A stretch of 64,000 nucleotides of DNA, from positions 382,042 through 446,041 of the forward strand of contig RDEW01000014.1 in the NCBI GenBank assembly GCA_011109175.1, read 5' to 3'. Source of the DNA: Dicyema japonicum (lineage: Eukaryota > Dicyemida > Rhombozoa > Dicyemidae). Both the position numbers and the translations under genes were made by a program. A model generated the notes under the pieces. The model made no database searches. It had not been told where the DNA came from and saw only the letters and a list, made by a program, of their open reading frames with translations. This document shows, piece after piece, positions 32,827-45,968 of the stretch; positions within the stretch are counted from its first letter, which is position 1; each line of letters starts with the position of its first letter.

Positions 32827-32949
32827 TTAAGCGCTGACTCACTTTAAAGCTACCTCAAACTAAAACTTAATTTGAATATTTTTTAAATAAATTAAAATAA
32901 ATAATTAATTACAGTAATTAGTACCCACTTTATTTAACCAACAATAAAA

Positions 32950-33725
32950 ATTTAATATTTAATAATCAAAACCTTCCTCGCCTGCCTGTTCGCCAGTCTC
33001 CTCAGGAAGGTTCGATTCTGGTTGCTGAAACGACTCCGAGAGCGCCTTGTCCAATTGAGCCCTCTGCCCATATGCATTTCCGGGCTCTGCCTCCTATACT
33101 CCATTGTCAGGCTCTTTAGGGTCCGTTTTAATACAGTGGACTGCAGATAGGCCTGGAGCTTCCTATCTACCCCTAACTGTTTCAGATACCTTTTGTGGTA
33201 CTTTGTTGTAATTCTTTTCCACGTCATTACTATTGGAATAACGAGGACCTTGCAACCAATCATCTGCCTCATCTCGTTTGCAAGCAAGTCATACCTCCTT
33301 TTTTTTCCACCTCCACAGTCTGCAAACGGTATTGAAAAGTAATGCCAACCTCTATGATAAGAACTTGCACCACAATATCAGGTTTATTGTGCTTGACTAG
33401 CATCGAGGTACGGATAACAGTGTTTACCTTATTTTGGACCCTCGTGTTCTCTACTACAGATTGCACCTTATGAGTCCGCAACTTTTGGTGTGGCGAATAA
33501 CACACTTATTGCATAGTCGAAAATGAAAACTCCTTACTACCTCGTTATGCCTCCACACATAGTCGTGGCAGAGCATGGATCCGCACCGAGTGGCTAAATG
33601 ATCAACCGATATGCTCCTTGACTTACAATGAGGACATGTATTTGTTGATCGACCCCAAAAAATTGCGGTCTCGCACATACGTTTACAGCGCCTCCGGTCG
33701 AGGTGAGTTGTCACCGTATTTTATC
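32950..33725 (-). pseudogene. RLE retrotransposon family 2, C-terminal part
   Basis: The minus strand carries NTCPHCKSRSISVDHLATRC (C-x2-C-x8-H-x4-C zinc motif), GSMLCHDYVWRHNEVVRSFH, KLRTHKVQSVVENTRVQ, KHNKPDIVVQVLIIEVGIT (PD and later Glu of a restriction-like endonuclease), MLANEMRQMIGCKVLVIPIV and TWKRITTKYHKRYLKQLGV. This is the conserved end of R2/R4-like elements of a kind distinct from family 1. Two frame changes are needed. It is the downstream part of the fragment at 34800-35245, separated by family 1 sequence. Confidence 0.8.
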
Positions 33726-33814
33726 CATATTGTCGACGAGTTAAGGTCGACATGTGAGTTGTCCAATGCTCTGAAGAGGACCTTATGAAGGCTTTTTAAG
33801 TTGATCTTTTCCAT

Positions 33815-34010
33815 CAAATTATTATATAAAGTCCAGCTGATATGATCGAGTGGCTGTTACCTCTGACTACTGCCAGGGATATCCTTTGGAAAAGCCACTC
33901 GGTTTCCCGACGCTCCCTCGAGGCTTTGGTCAATAGACACCCAAGTGCTCTAAGGAAAGAGACCGTCTTGGGGCCAAAGACTCCGCTCGTCTCGACGACC
34001 ACTGGCTGTA
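33815..34010 (-). pseudogene. RLE family 1 C-terminal fragment
   Basis: The minus strand reads VVVETSGVFGPKTVSFLRAL, then RERRETEWLFQRISLAVVRG and NSHS, the terminal segment of family 1. It lies head to head with the plus-strand family 1 fragment that follows. Confidence 0.7.
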
Positions 34011-34074
34011 TATGAAAACGGTTTTAGGAGGCTGCTGTATTTCTTTATTTTTGAGTTTTCGGTTTAGGAGGCTG

Positions 34075-34790
34075 CTGTATGATTTGGCACACCCGGCATA
34101 TCAATCCTCATTGGACTCCAATCAGAATTTGATCATGATGATTCTCCAGCTCCCATCAGAGTCGTCAAAGATCGAAGATTTGGTATACCCTAAAGTCAAA
34201 CAACTCGGGCAGAGAGACCTTTATGAGTCTGTTTGCGAGGATAAATACGAGAGGCTTTTGAAAATATCTAACCAACACCGACGAGCCTGTCTTTTAACTG
34301 CAAGATGCGAGTGGAGCGGGGCTTGGATCAATGCCCTACCAATTGGAAACGTGGGAACTCACCTAGACGATGAAACGGTCCGCACCGGAGTCTCCATCAG
34401 ACTTGGATTGAAAGTTTGTCAACCCCATGAGTGCCGATGCGGCCGGAAGGTCGACTGCTATGGACATCATGCCCTTTCTTGTCGAAAAAGCGCAGGTCGA
34501 TTCGCTAGACACAAGGCTATAAATGAAGTGGTGAAGCGCGCCCTCGAGTTGGCGGGATACCATCCATTCTAGAGCCAACGGGCTTGAGTAGGGATGATGG
34601 GAAGCGACCCGATGGAATTACTGTCTTCCCCTTCTCTCGGGGCAAATGCTTAATTTGGGATGCTGCCTGTACTGACAGCTTTTCCCAGTCGAAACTTTTG
34701 AGGTCGGCAATGAAAGCGGGAGAGGCCGCCCGTTTATATGAAAACTCAAAAATAAAGAAATTATTATATTGTAATTCGATCAACGCCTTC
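34075..34790 (+). pseudogene. RLE family 1 zinc and endonuclease segment
   Basis: An unusually clean copy: HRRACLLTARCEWSGAWINA, LPIGNVGTHLDDETVRTGVS, HECRCGRKVDCYGHHALSCR (CxC...HxxxC zinc motif), KSAGRFARHKAINEVVKRAL, one frame break near 34570, then LSRDDGKRPDGITVFPFSRG and KCLIWDAACTDSFSQSKLL (RPD and later WD, catalytic-type residues). In R2-type elements this module nicks the target. The copy stops abruptly near 34790 where family 2 sequence begins. Confidence 0.85.
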
Positions 34791-34799
34791 ACATTTACT

Positions 34800-35245
34800 A
34801 GCCCACCATCATCAACACCTTACTTAGCAGACAAAAAAGGTCTGATAGTGCCTAGGTGGGTTGCCCGTGTTTTCTCGGTCGTTATTATGGCGTGCTTCAT
34901 AGCAGACACACTTGACCCAGCTATCAGGGTGTCGTGCATTCACATTAGGATACGCTCACTTAGTTGGACTACTCACACAGTCCACGGCAGAATTTATTAC
35001 GGGGTAAATATAGCCTCTTTTTATTGGGTGCCAGCACATGAACATGGTTCTCTTTGGGTACTCCACGGATTACAACATCCATCTCATCATACTCCACAAC
35101 ACCTATGTAGTAATTTAGCAGCGAAACAGCATACTCATTTAATGCTAGGAACAAATTCGTTGCATTTAGAGACGTCTTACATAATAACGCTGCTCTTTTA
35201 CGAATGCCTTCAGTAATTTGTCGCTTTGTCTCAGGCAAAGGGACC
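34800..35245 (-). pseudogene. RLE retrotransposon family 2, upstream part
   Basis: The minus strand reads NLFLALNEYAVSLLNYYIGV, VEYDEMDVVIRGVPKENHVH and RLYLPRNKFCRGLC, a segment that follows the reverse transcriptase in family 2-type elements. Together with 32950-33725 it suggests one minus-strand element interrupted by family 1 pieces. Confidence 0.65.
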
Positions 35246-36805
35246 TCCTAAATTACAGGAACAGTTCTCATTTTGCCTTGCCCAAGTGAAGGCTTTGTAA
35301 TGGAAATTCCCCCATCTCTACGAAAGGGTTATTAAAAAATTCAATTATATGATATGTATCTTTCTAAGTTTTCTTGGAACTAAGCTGTTCCCTCCTTCGG
35401 TCAAAAGAGACACAAGTTCAGATTAACTAGAGTATATCTCTTCAATCAACTTTTACTCTAGATTTTTTCTGTCTTGAGGTACCCCAGTTACATTTATGGT
35501 TTTGTGACAATTACGACTAGACGCTTGAAGGTTCGTTAGTGAGGTTGAGCTAATTTCATACTTTTCATGAAATGAAATGTGGAAAACAGTATGGTGCCAT
35601 GTGGCTACTTGATTGAAGATTTCTCTTCTTCTCTACTTGCTTCATCGAATCTACCTTACTCCCAATGTCTCGGCATCTTCATTCCACCAGGAGACAATTT
35701 TGCTCCCTGGCTTCGTCTCAGCTTCCAGGATACTGTTTTTTAGTGCTCTTTATTCTTGAATTATTAGAAAGTACAGAAACAATGTAATGGTTAATAAATA
35801 ATTAAATGTAGTCACTACCCACGGGAGTTGACGGAGACTCGCACAAATTTGTTCTCTGATGTAATGATCTTCTGTGTTTAGGTAATGGTAAGTTTTTGTT
35901 CGTTAGGTGGATGCCCGGCCGTATGTTCACAGATCATATTCTCTAGGATACTAAGGTTTCTTCAATATGGCCCGAATTATCTACTTGTATAAGTTAGAAA
36001 TACATGCTCGTAATATATCATTAGAGTGTAGTTCAGAAATTATCAAATTACCGAAATTCTTCTCAACACATATACTGTGAGACTCGTAGGTATTTTTAGA
36101 TAATTTTTGGACTGACTAAAACATAATAACGACATATTCGGGATGTCAATGGTTGCTATAGCAATAAAGACATATTTCGGGAGCCAAGTCGTTTCTTTTT
36201 ATAATATTTCGACTCGCTGGGCAAGAAGATTAGGCGGTGGTTTTTACCATTTTCCTAGTGACTTCTTAAATTACAGGAACAGTTCTCATTTTTATTTACC
36301 CCCAGTCCTTTCAAGTAGAAGAAACTGATGGCTTACAAAAAAGTCCCAGATCTGCTATAAGACAGTATTTTATCAGTTCTTTCATCTTCATATATTACTC
36401 TGATGATAACTTTCTTTTCAGATTGAATATAAATGTATTTTGTCTATGACAGTTTTTTACTAAGTTAAATGAACTCCCCGTTACCCATAAACATATGAAT
36501 ATATAGGATTCCACGTGTACAGTGCTCTTCACTATCCGTTATACCAGTTTTCTCCATGTAACTTTCATCTTCCCACATATACGCAATAATCGAGGAAATC
36601 ATTTGTTTACTGTTCGAAGAGAGTCCTCTGACGTGAAAGTTGCAATTATAAACGCGGTAGAATAAACAGACTGAGAGTACGGGCATGTCTAGAGGGGGCC
36701 ATAAGGGCAGCCACCCCGGGCAGCACGCTGTAAGGGGCAACATATCTAAGCTATAGAGTTCACGTTATTAATCTATACTCATATATGTGCATCCCCCTCA
36801 CTTTT
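35246..36805. other. Intergenic stretch with a short direct repeat
   Basis: No coding region recognised. About 29 bp (taaattacaggaacagttct followed by catttt) occur twice, at 35250 and 36267. A block near 35590 (tggtgccatgtggctac) distantly resembles the start of R330. Confidence 0.4.
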
Positions 36806-36809
36806 CTTT

Positions 36810-37060
36810 CAGGTGACTGGAACGCAAAAATGGGAGCATGTCATAGAAAATCTCATTGGAGCTCATAGCAGAAAAATGAAAAACCTTAATGGTTATGCTC
36901 TGACTGCCTTTTGCTATGCAATTTGAATTTTTCTATGTAACATGGCATTCAAACATCCGACACATGACCACTTAGGTGGGACAAAGAAAAAAAATAAGAA
37001 TGGGGATTAGTTCCCATCTATAATCAAATAGATTACATAATCTTTAAAAAAAATTTATTA
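36810..37060 (+). pseudogene. LINE endonuclease fragment (family 3)
   Basis: Frames recover GDWNAKMGACH, then MKNLNGYALTAFCYA and AFKHPTHDHLGGTK. GDxNAxxG and the later NG..L..FC block are typical of apurinic/apyrimidinic-type endonucleases of LINEs. It is degenerate and isolated. Confidence 0.6.
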
Positions 37061-37266
37061 CGCATAATTAAAAGTAAAGTTGTTATGATAGATCTCCATT
37101 ATGGCCTGCAGAAATTGAGCACGCAATTGGAGTTACCTCTCATAATCGCGAGCCAAATGTACTGGAGAATCCATCAGTTTTACTTGATCTTCAATTTATT
37201 TATTCTCATGTAATAATAATATGTATGATTAAAAAATTAAAATTAATTAACAGCAAAATTTTTAAG

Positions 37267-37560
37267 TTAGTTATGTTGTCCAATTAAGTCGCGTCCGACC
37301 CTTAGAGATCTCATGAACGAGTTTCCTCCACTCTCCTCGATCCGTTGCAATTTGGAGTAGCCTTGATATAGGCATTCCCGTGACGTCTTCCACCGTGGAT
37401 AGCCACCGAGTCCTCGGTCGGCCAGGACTTCTTTCCCAGTAATATTGCTCATCATAATGGTTCTTTCCAGGGAATCAGAGCGGACAACATGCCCAAAGAA
37501 CGCCAATCTGTGTTTTACGATTCTTCTTTCTAGCGAAATGTCCGTCTCCATTCGCTAAGT
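37267..37560 (-). pseudogene. LINE C-terminal fragment
   Basis: The minus strand reads METDISLERRIVKHRLAFFG, HVVRSDSLERTIMMSNITGK and a final ESGGNSFMRSLRVGRDLIGQ, the usual LINE C-terminal pattern R-x-LxFFGHVxR ... RxxGGxPRxxW. The reverse transcriptase upstream is absent. Confidence 0.6.
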
Positions 37561-37699
37561 TCATCGAGTTATAGGGAAATCAATATCAACACTCCCCTGG
37601 GTGTCGACCACTCAACCAACAATTTTTAAGTAAGAAATAACAAGTACTCACACAGAAAAAGTTTTTTACTTATTTTTAAATAAAAATGATAAGGACAAA

Positions 37700-38760
37700 A
37701 CATTAGTTAGCTGCTGCCCTCACTGCGTGGCTGTTCTCTCAGAATTACGAGCGAAATTCGCTCAAACAGCCAGCGGCGTTCGCGGAGATCTCCAGTGCAT
37801 GAGGTGATCCGGTTTCCAAGACGTCCGAAAAACTCTAGTATAGAGGGGGAGTAGGACCCGGAAGTCTCCATAGCAAGGGGAACAAATTGGACATTATCTT
37901 GAAGGTCGCTGTATTTTTCGACTTTGGCCTTCTCCGCCTTGACAATTGCAGAACAGGCCCTTGAAGCGCACTCGTGAAGATTGTTCGGGGCGAACGTGTC
38001 TGTACATCTCACGTCCCAAAAAGTGGTCTCCTGGACTCAAAGGGAAATATGGTCATCCCGTCCGGTCGTTTCCCGTCACTTCTGCATAACCCAACCGATT
38101 CAAGAATGGTCGAGTATCCAGCAGCATCCATTGCCCGTTTGACAATCTCATTCTGAGCCTTGTGCTTTGGAGATCTGCCATCGCTCCTTTTGCAGGCTAG
38201 AGGGTGCAGGCCATAACAGTCTATCAGGACGCCACATCGGCATGGGTGAGGTACACATTTTTTCAGTCCCAGCCGCAGAGAGACACACTTCTAACGCATT
38301 CATTATCCAGAAAGTGCCCAGAGCTCCATTTGGGATGGCGTTTAGCCAAGCTCTGCTCTCAGGGGAAGCCCCCGAAAGCAAACAAGCGCGTCGGTGTCGA
38401 TTGGATTCCAGTAAGAGTCCGAATGATTTCCAGCAATAAATTGTCCAGGTTTCGCTAGCAGTCTTGTGAAGGAGGCAGGGGCAGGTTGGTGGCATTCCAG
38501 GCTTCTCGTGCGTGTATTATGTCTTGGTCAATTGAGAATTCGGGTAGGGAGTGTAGAATCCTCCTGACCAAAGGTTCGCAGGCCGTGAGTGAAGACAGAT
38601 GTGCAGGAAGTGAGACGTCCAAAGTACGACGGATTCCAAGACCCCCAAATCTAACTGGGAGTGTAGCTTGCTTCCATGTAGCATCGTCGAATTTGACATT
38701 AAATATTTCCTGTTGAACACCTGAGGACGATGGAACCATGAAATCCCCGTGCAATAGAGA
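37700..38760 (-). pseudogene. RLE family 1 element, 3' kilobase
   Basis: The longest continuous family 1 remnant. Minus-strand blocks in order: WKQATLPVRFGGLGIRRTLD, REAWNATNLPLPPSQDC, a degenerate middle, PMWRPDR-like and CRCG-type zinc sequence, GKRPDGMTIFPF, NVQFVPLAMETSGSYSPSIL, RLGNRITSCTGDLRERRWLF and ERISLVILREQPRS. Each block is in a different frame, so the copy is dead. It lies about 110 bp downstream of the KATNAL2 stop codon, in the same orientation. Confidence 0.8.
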
Positions 38761-38869
38761 ATAAATAAAATAAAATATTATTTAGATAATTATAACATTT
38801 TTGTTAATACTCTCATAGCATAAAATTATGTTTATTACCAATAAAAACATATTGTTACATATTATTTAA

Positions 38870-40615
<1,746 letters not shown>

Positions 40616-40734
40616 TTTAGTTGACTTGGAAATATCTTTAAATTTAAATAAATTTATAATTTTTTATATCTTTAAGAATAAATTTAACTCATTTATTCAA
40701 AAATTAAATTTTCATGTAAATTCAGTAGACGTCC

Positions 40735-40945
40735 AGTACGATCATGCATGGTCACGAGGGAGGAACGTCGGCAAAGATGAGGTCCCTGATCGGAATCTCC
40801 ACTGGAGGAGTTCTCAAAATGGCGGTTATGAATGTGCATGATGGTTGGAAAGGATGTGTCTCACTTTGACGCTGGGAACTGGATATACCTTAATTTGAAA
40901 TTAATTAGCTCTTAACCTTTCCCCGGTATATCGGGGATTATTAAA
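40735..40945 (+). repeat. Divergent R330 element
   Basis: Shares cgtccagtacgatcatgcat, ctccactggaggagttctc and gaactggatatacctt with R330. The 3' stem is GATATACC (40882-40889) with GGTATATC (40925-40932), eight perfect pairs but with bases different from the GATACAC/GTGTATC form. It ends in an attattaaataaa tail. Confidence 0.65.
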
Positions 40946-40984
40946 TAAAATAGTAACGATCTTCAACTTAAAAGACCTGATTGA

Positions 40985-41287
40985 TTGTTTAAGCAGATGG
41001 ATGGAAACACGGAAACGAAGCTTTCCTACCGTGGGAGGTTCGTGTCCACTTGGCGCACCTCCATTGTGGTCACCACATGGATTTATGTTCCAACAAAGTC
41101 ACCTGTCATATCTCTGAGAGCGTCTACTTTTGACTCTGAAGTTCCTGTTAGCCACCATTTTTTCTTTACTCTAAGGGACCTGGTTAGTGATGAAGATAAA
41201 TGTATCTACAACGCAAAAATATCAAAAGTCAACTTAGATTTTATCTTGAATGAAAAACATGTAAACAATGTTATCTTCTGGAGCTGA
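40985..41287 (+). CDS. Unassigned open frame
   Basis: A 100-codon plus-strand frame (for example MFKQMDGNTETKLSYRGRFV and FTLRDLVSDEDKCIYNAKIS). I do not recognise it, see no adjacent exon, and note it lies among repeats. Coding status is doubtful. Confidence 0.2.
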   Translation: MFKQMDGNTETKLSYRGRFVSTWRTSIVVTTWIYVPTKSPVISLRASTFDSEVPVSHHFFFTLRDLVSDEDKCIYNAKISKVNLDFILNEKHVNNVIFWS

Positions 41288-41394
41288 ACTGTCACTGCAG
41301 TATAGTTAGATGAACTTTGTTGAAGAAAATTATTTTATTTTTAGCTACACAAACACTTAACAACTACTATAAGTTCCTTTCAGTCAAGACTGGC

Positions 41395-41535
41395 CTCTCA
41401 CGGATTGAAAACCTATTTCACATGACGATTTGTAAGGAAATGTGATCAATAAGCCAACTCATTTCTCTAATATCTTTCTTCCTCTTTGCGATCTAATACG
41501 GTTCATCAGGGTCAGTGATCTGCTTCCAAGATAAA
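41395..41535 (-). pseudogene. RLE family 1 C-terminal scrap
   Basis: The minus strand resembles 44400-44560: SRSLTLMNRIRS and, in another frame, the WLI.RISL.IV pattern. It is heavily mutated. Confidence 0.45.
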
Positions 41536-41954
41536 CAAACATATTCTTCAATATGCTTGGCCCCAGCACTGCATAGTTGCAGGACTGTGGAGAAAAGATC
41601 CTAGAAAAACACGAAATTAATGGTAAGGGAACGCGTCACCAGGGAAAAGGATTTTTTCTGGTGGATTGGGGAGGAAGTTTCTTTTTTGAGGTTCATTAGG
41701 TGGCCCTTGAGTGCCACCAGACATACATATCTGGTAAACAAAATGAATCTAAATAAAATAGCATAAAAATGAATTAAAAAAAATAAATTAAATTGATTCT
41801 AAGATCAAGGGTAAAACCAAACTAACTAATTACTTGATCCTGAAAATTAAAAATGAAATACTGATCTGAATATTTTAATTAAATATATTTTTATAAATTA
41901 AATTTAAATATATTTAAATAAATTAATTAATATTGCACGTTGTTCTTTTGACTT

Positions 41955-42470
41955 ATGTCTGTTCCGTAAGCTTTTTAGTTTTAACAAATAGGACCCAGTC
42001 TTGTTCGTTCACTGCTTTTAAAATTTACCCAGGCCATGGAAGAACTCACATTCGACCTGACGGAAAGATTCTACACTTTATAACGGCAAAAAGTCATGCA
42101 GCATTCAAACAGGAGAGTAAACCCCACAAAATACCATGGACAATATTCTACAGGAAGAAACACAATAAAACCAAAACTAAAAACGAGAATAGGAATAAAT
42201 CGAGGAAGACTCAGAAGTTCGTGCGTCCCATTCTGGGAATGGGTCTTGCGGATATTTTAGCAAAGACTCAGAGGCGGACTCAAATAAGGGAAGCCGCCAA
42301 TGCTAAGGCTGCCGCGTACTAATTGTCATGTTTACCATAGAATTGCAAACGAACGAAAAAAGGCACGTGAAGCTCTGCGAGCAAAGAATCCGTCAGCAAG
42401 ACAGACCACTAAACCAGTTGCTACTTCTAAGGCTCCTGTTAGAGCTCCTGTTAAGAGGAAAGTACGTTGA
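41955..42470 (+). CDS. RPL24: Ribosomal protein eL24
   Basis: Large-subunit ribosomal protein. The protein begins MSVPTQSCSFTAFKIYPGHG and continues RTHIRPDGKILHFITAKSHA and IPWTIFYRKKHNK, the conserved eL24 core (CSFSGYKIYPGHG, DGK, NAK, INWTVLYRRKHKK in animals), then GMGLADILAKTQRR and a lysine/arginine/alanine-rich tail ending PVKRKVR. Two tiny introns are needed: 41966-41991 (26 nt) just after the first codons, and 42316-42340 (25 nt) within the alanine-rich tail. The start ATG at 41955 gives a short N-terminal exon, as is common for ribosomal protein genes. The stop is TGA at 42468-42470. Length is close to normal at about 155 residues. No irregularity seen. Confidence 0.93.
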
Positions 42471-42474
42471 TCTT

Positions 42475-43070
42475 TTGCTTAATTTCTGATTTTTTCCTTA
42501 TTTTGTGTTTTTTGAATTTAACCATAAATTGCAATTTTTACTTACATGATCAACATTGAATCTATCCCCGCCGACATAATTGGCGAGTTGCTGCCTTGGA
42601 CAATAGCTATCAACTGAAGGAATCACTCGCGGATATCATGACTTCTGAATGTCGCCAAACGACTCAGGTTCTCGGGAAAAAATTTCCTACATAGCCCTTC
42701 AGTAATCTCGGCAGTAATTGCATGGAACGTGAACTGGATGTTGGTTTTTCTTCCCCTTCTCTGGAGACCTTGTCATAACAAATAACTTATTTTTTTAAAA
42801 TAAATTTGGAATTAAAGATTATTTTACAAAATGGTCAAATACTTGGTTTATTAAAAATTTCCATTAATAAAATCCCCAACACTATAATATGAGAACTATC
42901 CCCATACCAAAAGTTTATTTTCACCTGATTCTGGGTGTCCGTTTGTCTCTTAGACAAATTCCATGAAGATCAAAGCTAGCCAAAAAGGGTTCTAAAATTG
43001 CGGAACGATGGACCTCTGGAAAGTCCCCAGAACCAAGGTTGTGACTACAAGGAGTCATTTATACAGCCGA
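42475..43070. other. Intergenic, nothing recognised
   Basis: Sequence between the eL24 gene and the next repeat. No convincing frame on either strand and no match to the repeat families described here. Confidence 0.4.
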
Positions 43071-43074
43071 TACG

Positions 43075-43190
43075 TAATTTCCTGGGTTTCGAGGGAGGAA
43101 CATCGTGCCAAGTTGAAGTTTATGTTAGAGTGTGCCGGGATCATGTGAGTATTAAGTTTGGTGGTTCCGTGGTCTTTGGAATTTTTCATT
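43075..43190 (+). repeat. R330-related tail with 3' stem-loop
   Basis: Contains cgagggaggaacatcgtgcc, similar to 40745-40790, and ends with GATCATG (43139-43145) pairing with CGTGGTC (43168-43174) through two G-T wobbles. A fourth sequence variant of the same stem. Confidence 0.5.
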
Positions 43191-43227
43191 TCATACGAGC
43201 AATTCCAGATCATTAAGTTCATTCAAT

Positions 43228-43440
43228 TTTGGACTGGACGAGATTCAAACCCGGACTCTTTATGTATTTGAATCTTACTTTATTCACAACTTTTGGTTTC
43301 TAAACTCTCTTGAGTCTGTCACCTCGTAATGCTTACGAGAGAGGGAAAATAAGAGCTTTCAACTTAAGTAGACATTCTGTGCAATAGAGATGCGTCACTA
43401 CCTCAACCTTCAACCACTTGGCTGACTGATCAATTCGTAT
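43228..43440 (-). repeat. SINE-3 copy
   Basis: Minus strand: tcagccaagtggttgaagg (A-box-like), gtagtgacgcatctctattg, cagaatgtctacttaag, gaggtgacagactcaag and gggtttgaatctcg (B-box-like). The A- and B-like boxes are about 190 bp apart, unlike a tRNA. Confidence 0.65.
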
Positions 43441-43499
43441 TTGCACTAATTGGCCAAGGAAGAGCAGAATTGAGGCACGGTTATAGAAATCTCACATAA

Positions 43500-44215
43500 T
43501 GCACTTGATTCTTCCAAATTTAATATTGGATTGCAACCTAAGAACTAGCATATCCCGTTGTACGACGAGAAACGAGGAAAAGTGGAGAACATGCAAGAAA
43601 GTTGGATCTCTCCTCGAGACTCGGAGGACGTTATTCACAGGAAAGTTCTGCCGGTTGCTTCTTTCAAAAAATTGTGGGCGATCTGGATACGGCAAAGGTA
43701 CATAGGCCTTCGAATTCGGTTGCACAACTCCTTTATCGAATCAATTCTACTTTATAACACGGGGACCTGGATCTAACTACCAAAGAACTGGAAAACCTTA
43801 ACTCTTTCCACAGCAAACAACTGCGACTTCTTCTGGGAGTCTACTGGCCAATACGGATAACCAACAACGAGCTATATAGAATTACTCAAACAGCAAAGAT
43901 TGAGAATAAAGTTACTTTGGCGAAATGGCACTTTTTGGACATATCCTAAGAGAGGGCACCGGCCATCAGGCCATGGAATATACTTCTCTATATTAAACGA
44001 AACAAAGTATCGAGGTCGCAAAGAAAACGTTGCCGTCGACGCTCGACAAAGAACTCACTTACATAGGAAGAAAAACTGAAAACAGGAGAGGATCTGGATA
44101 ATCTGAAGGCGGTTGCGGGAAACAGAGGAGGATAGAAACGACTTACAGCGCGTATTCAGAGATGCATGGCAAAATTGGACTCTCAAATTAGTTGACTTTT
44201 CTGGTTCCGGACATT
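43500..44215 (+). pseudogene. LINE family 3 C-terminal part
   Basis: Reads LRIRLHNSFIESILLYNTGT, then (other frames) LSTANNCDFFWESTGQYG, RLRIKLLWRNGTFW and ETEEDRNDLQRVFRDAWQNW. This parallels the copy at 47.2 kb (MRILLYDSFIKPVLLYNAGT, DSFHRGQLRKITGTTWP). It is the connection and C-terminal domain downstream of a LINE reverse transcriptase, interrupted by stops. Confidence 0.65.
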
Positions 44216-44375
44216 GCTATTAATAATAATATTGGATTTCTCTGAATCGTTTTCCAAGTAATGTTTCCCCGTCTGCTTGAATAACATACCGACAATTCTT
44301 CTTTAAAAGGAATCAGAAATTAAAGTTCATAAACTAAACCAGAACCCACGGATATTTTAATGATTCCCTTGGTCA

Positions 44376-44572
44376 ATGAAGAAATACATATGTCTCAGTG
44401 GACAGTTCGTATCGGAAACGTCAGGAATCATAAGAAGTAAGTCACTGACACTGCTAAATAGAATCGGATCGTTCATTGCTAAGAAAGAAAATAATAGAAA
44501 AGAAAGGAACTGGCTCATTGAGCGAATTTCCTTGAAAATCGTCAAGAAAAATGATTTTCCAGAAAATTAAGA
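44376..44572 (+). pseudogene. RLE family 1 C-terminal fragment
   Basis: Reads CLSGQFVSETSGIIRSKSLT, LLNRIGSFIAKKENNRKERN and WLIERISLKIVKKND, the last segment of family 1 (ETSG ... WLFERISL.I...N). It is a separate copy from the following fragment. Confidence 0.6.
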
Positions 44573-44599
44573 TCCCCACGAAAATGGTCGAGAAAGGAT

Positions 44600-45800
44600 A
44601 GGTTATAAAATAACGCGAAGGCAACTAATGACAGTTAATGTACTTCCAGAACACTTGCAAAAGCTCTAAGCCTCGAACTGAGTCCTATTCAACTCGGAGT
44701 TGAAATTCCTCACGGATGTAAGCAGAAATTCATTAAATCCTAAATTTCATTGCCAGTCCATCTGACACTCAGAATGCAACAATAGTTAAACTGGACATCC
44801 TCAATTTCAATAGCATTCCCAGGGATGGAATCATAAAGGCTAGTGTTTCCAGGAACCCGGAAATTAGCAGAATGGAAAAACTCTCATATGGTTCCCCATG
44901 CACCCTGATCTTCGAGCAGCACACTCTTGAATCCAAGATTGGAGTTCAACAGGGCAACCCTGGCCTTTTACTTTTCGTCCTGGGCATCGATTGTAAGCTT
45001 CAGAGATCAAGAGCTCCAAAAACTTATGATACCTGGACTATTGTAGGGAACTGGAAAATTGTGGTGGCAGAAATCAATTCGGATATCTTTAAGGACATCT
45101 CACTGTTTCACGTATATGGACTTCCTAGAGTCATCAACGAGAGGCTGAAGACTGCCGTAGAAGAAGCACTTATTATTTCTTTTGATAAAACTGGCTGGAT
45201 CCAATGCAAATTACCGCTTCGCTATGGAGGAACCGGGATGCGTTTACGACTCAAACTCTCCTTCTCAGTCTTTCTATCTTAGGCCAATGCTTCCACTGGT
45301 CTTATGCACCTGATCTTTACGCTATATTAACGTATCTGACGCTGAACCAGTAGCATGCACGGCTCGGGAAGTTTAGTCGATACTATTGATTAGATAAAAC
45401 TGAGCTTGACCAGCATCGTCTGGCATGTCTGACTTCTGCATCGACGAACGAAAGTGGTTCATGGCTTAGATAATTCTCATTCACCTCACTTTGGACACTA
45501 TTGGATGACGACGCCAAGAATTGGGGTTTCCGTCCACCTCAAAATCGATTTTTCGTGATCCATCGCCGTCTTTGTGGAATAATGGTCGACTCAAACACTC
45601 TCCATCCGAAGGAGTGCTGTTAAGAGTAGAATGCACATTGCAACCAACGAGGTATTGCATGAAAATAAAATCAGCCAGATTCCCTGTCCAGTTTGAGCCT
45701 CTCGGAGTGGCGCCAGCCTACAAAAGACCTGATGGAACAATTCTCTTCTCATGGGGAAAGTGGTAGATACCTCGCCTGGGACGCCACATGTGGTGAATAG
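44600..45800 (+). pseudogene. RLE family 1 element with reverse transcriptase core
   Basis: Degenerate but longer family 1 copy. Frames give KLDILNFNSIPRDGIIKASV, YGSPCTLIFEQHTLESKIGV and QQGNPGLLLFVLGI (palm region around the conserved GVQQGDPLGP motif), INSDIFKDI, WIQCKLPLRYGGTGMR, and finally KRPDGTILFSWGKW and AWDAT. It shows that the same element family carries an R2-like order: reverse transcriptase, then zinc motif, then endonuclease. Many frame breaks make it inactive. Confidence 0.7.
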
Positions 45801-45889
45801 CCTCTCTCACTCTAACCTTACATGACTGCAACTATCTCAGGCTAAACTTCGGAAAAGGCCTAAGACCCTAAAAATGAAAGAAATACGTC

Positions 45890-45968
45890 TCGGTGGAAAT
45901 TAAATAAAGTGCGTGTCCTGCCTATGCGGAGCTATAAAAATTATGGCTCTCGTGAAAAGGCTGTTATT
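45890..45968 (+). repeat. SINE-1 copy D (tail)
   Basis: The 3' end only: attaaataaagtgcgtgtcc, tgcctatgcggagctat, ttatggctctcgtgaaaagg and ctgttattattac. The atggctctcgtgaa segment also forms the 3' end of the LINE at 47.65 kb. Confidence 0.7.

Noticed and set aside
34584-35216. A single 210-codon protein
   Set aside because: The frame is family 1 retroelement sequence up to about 34790 and then the antisense of family 2; it is a junction artefact.
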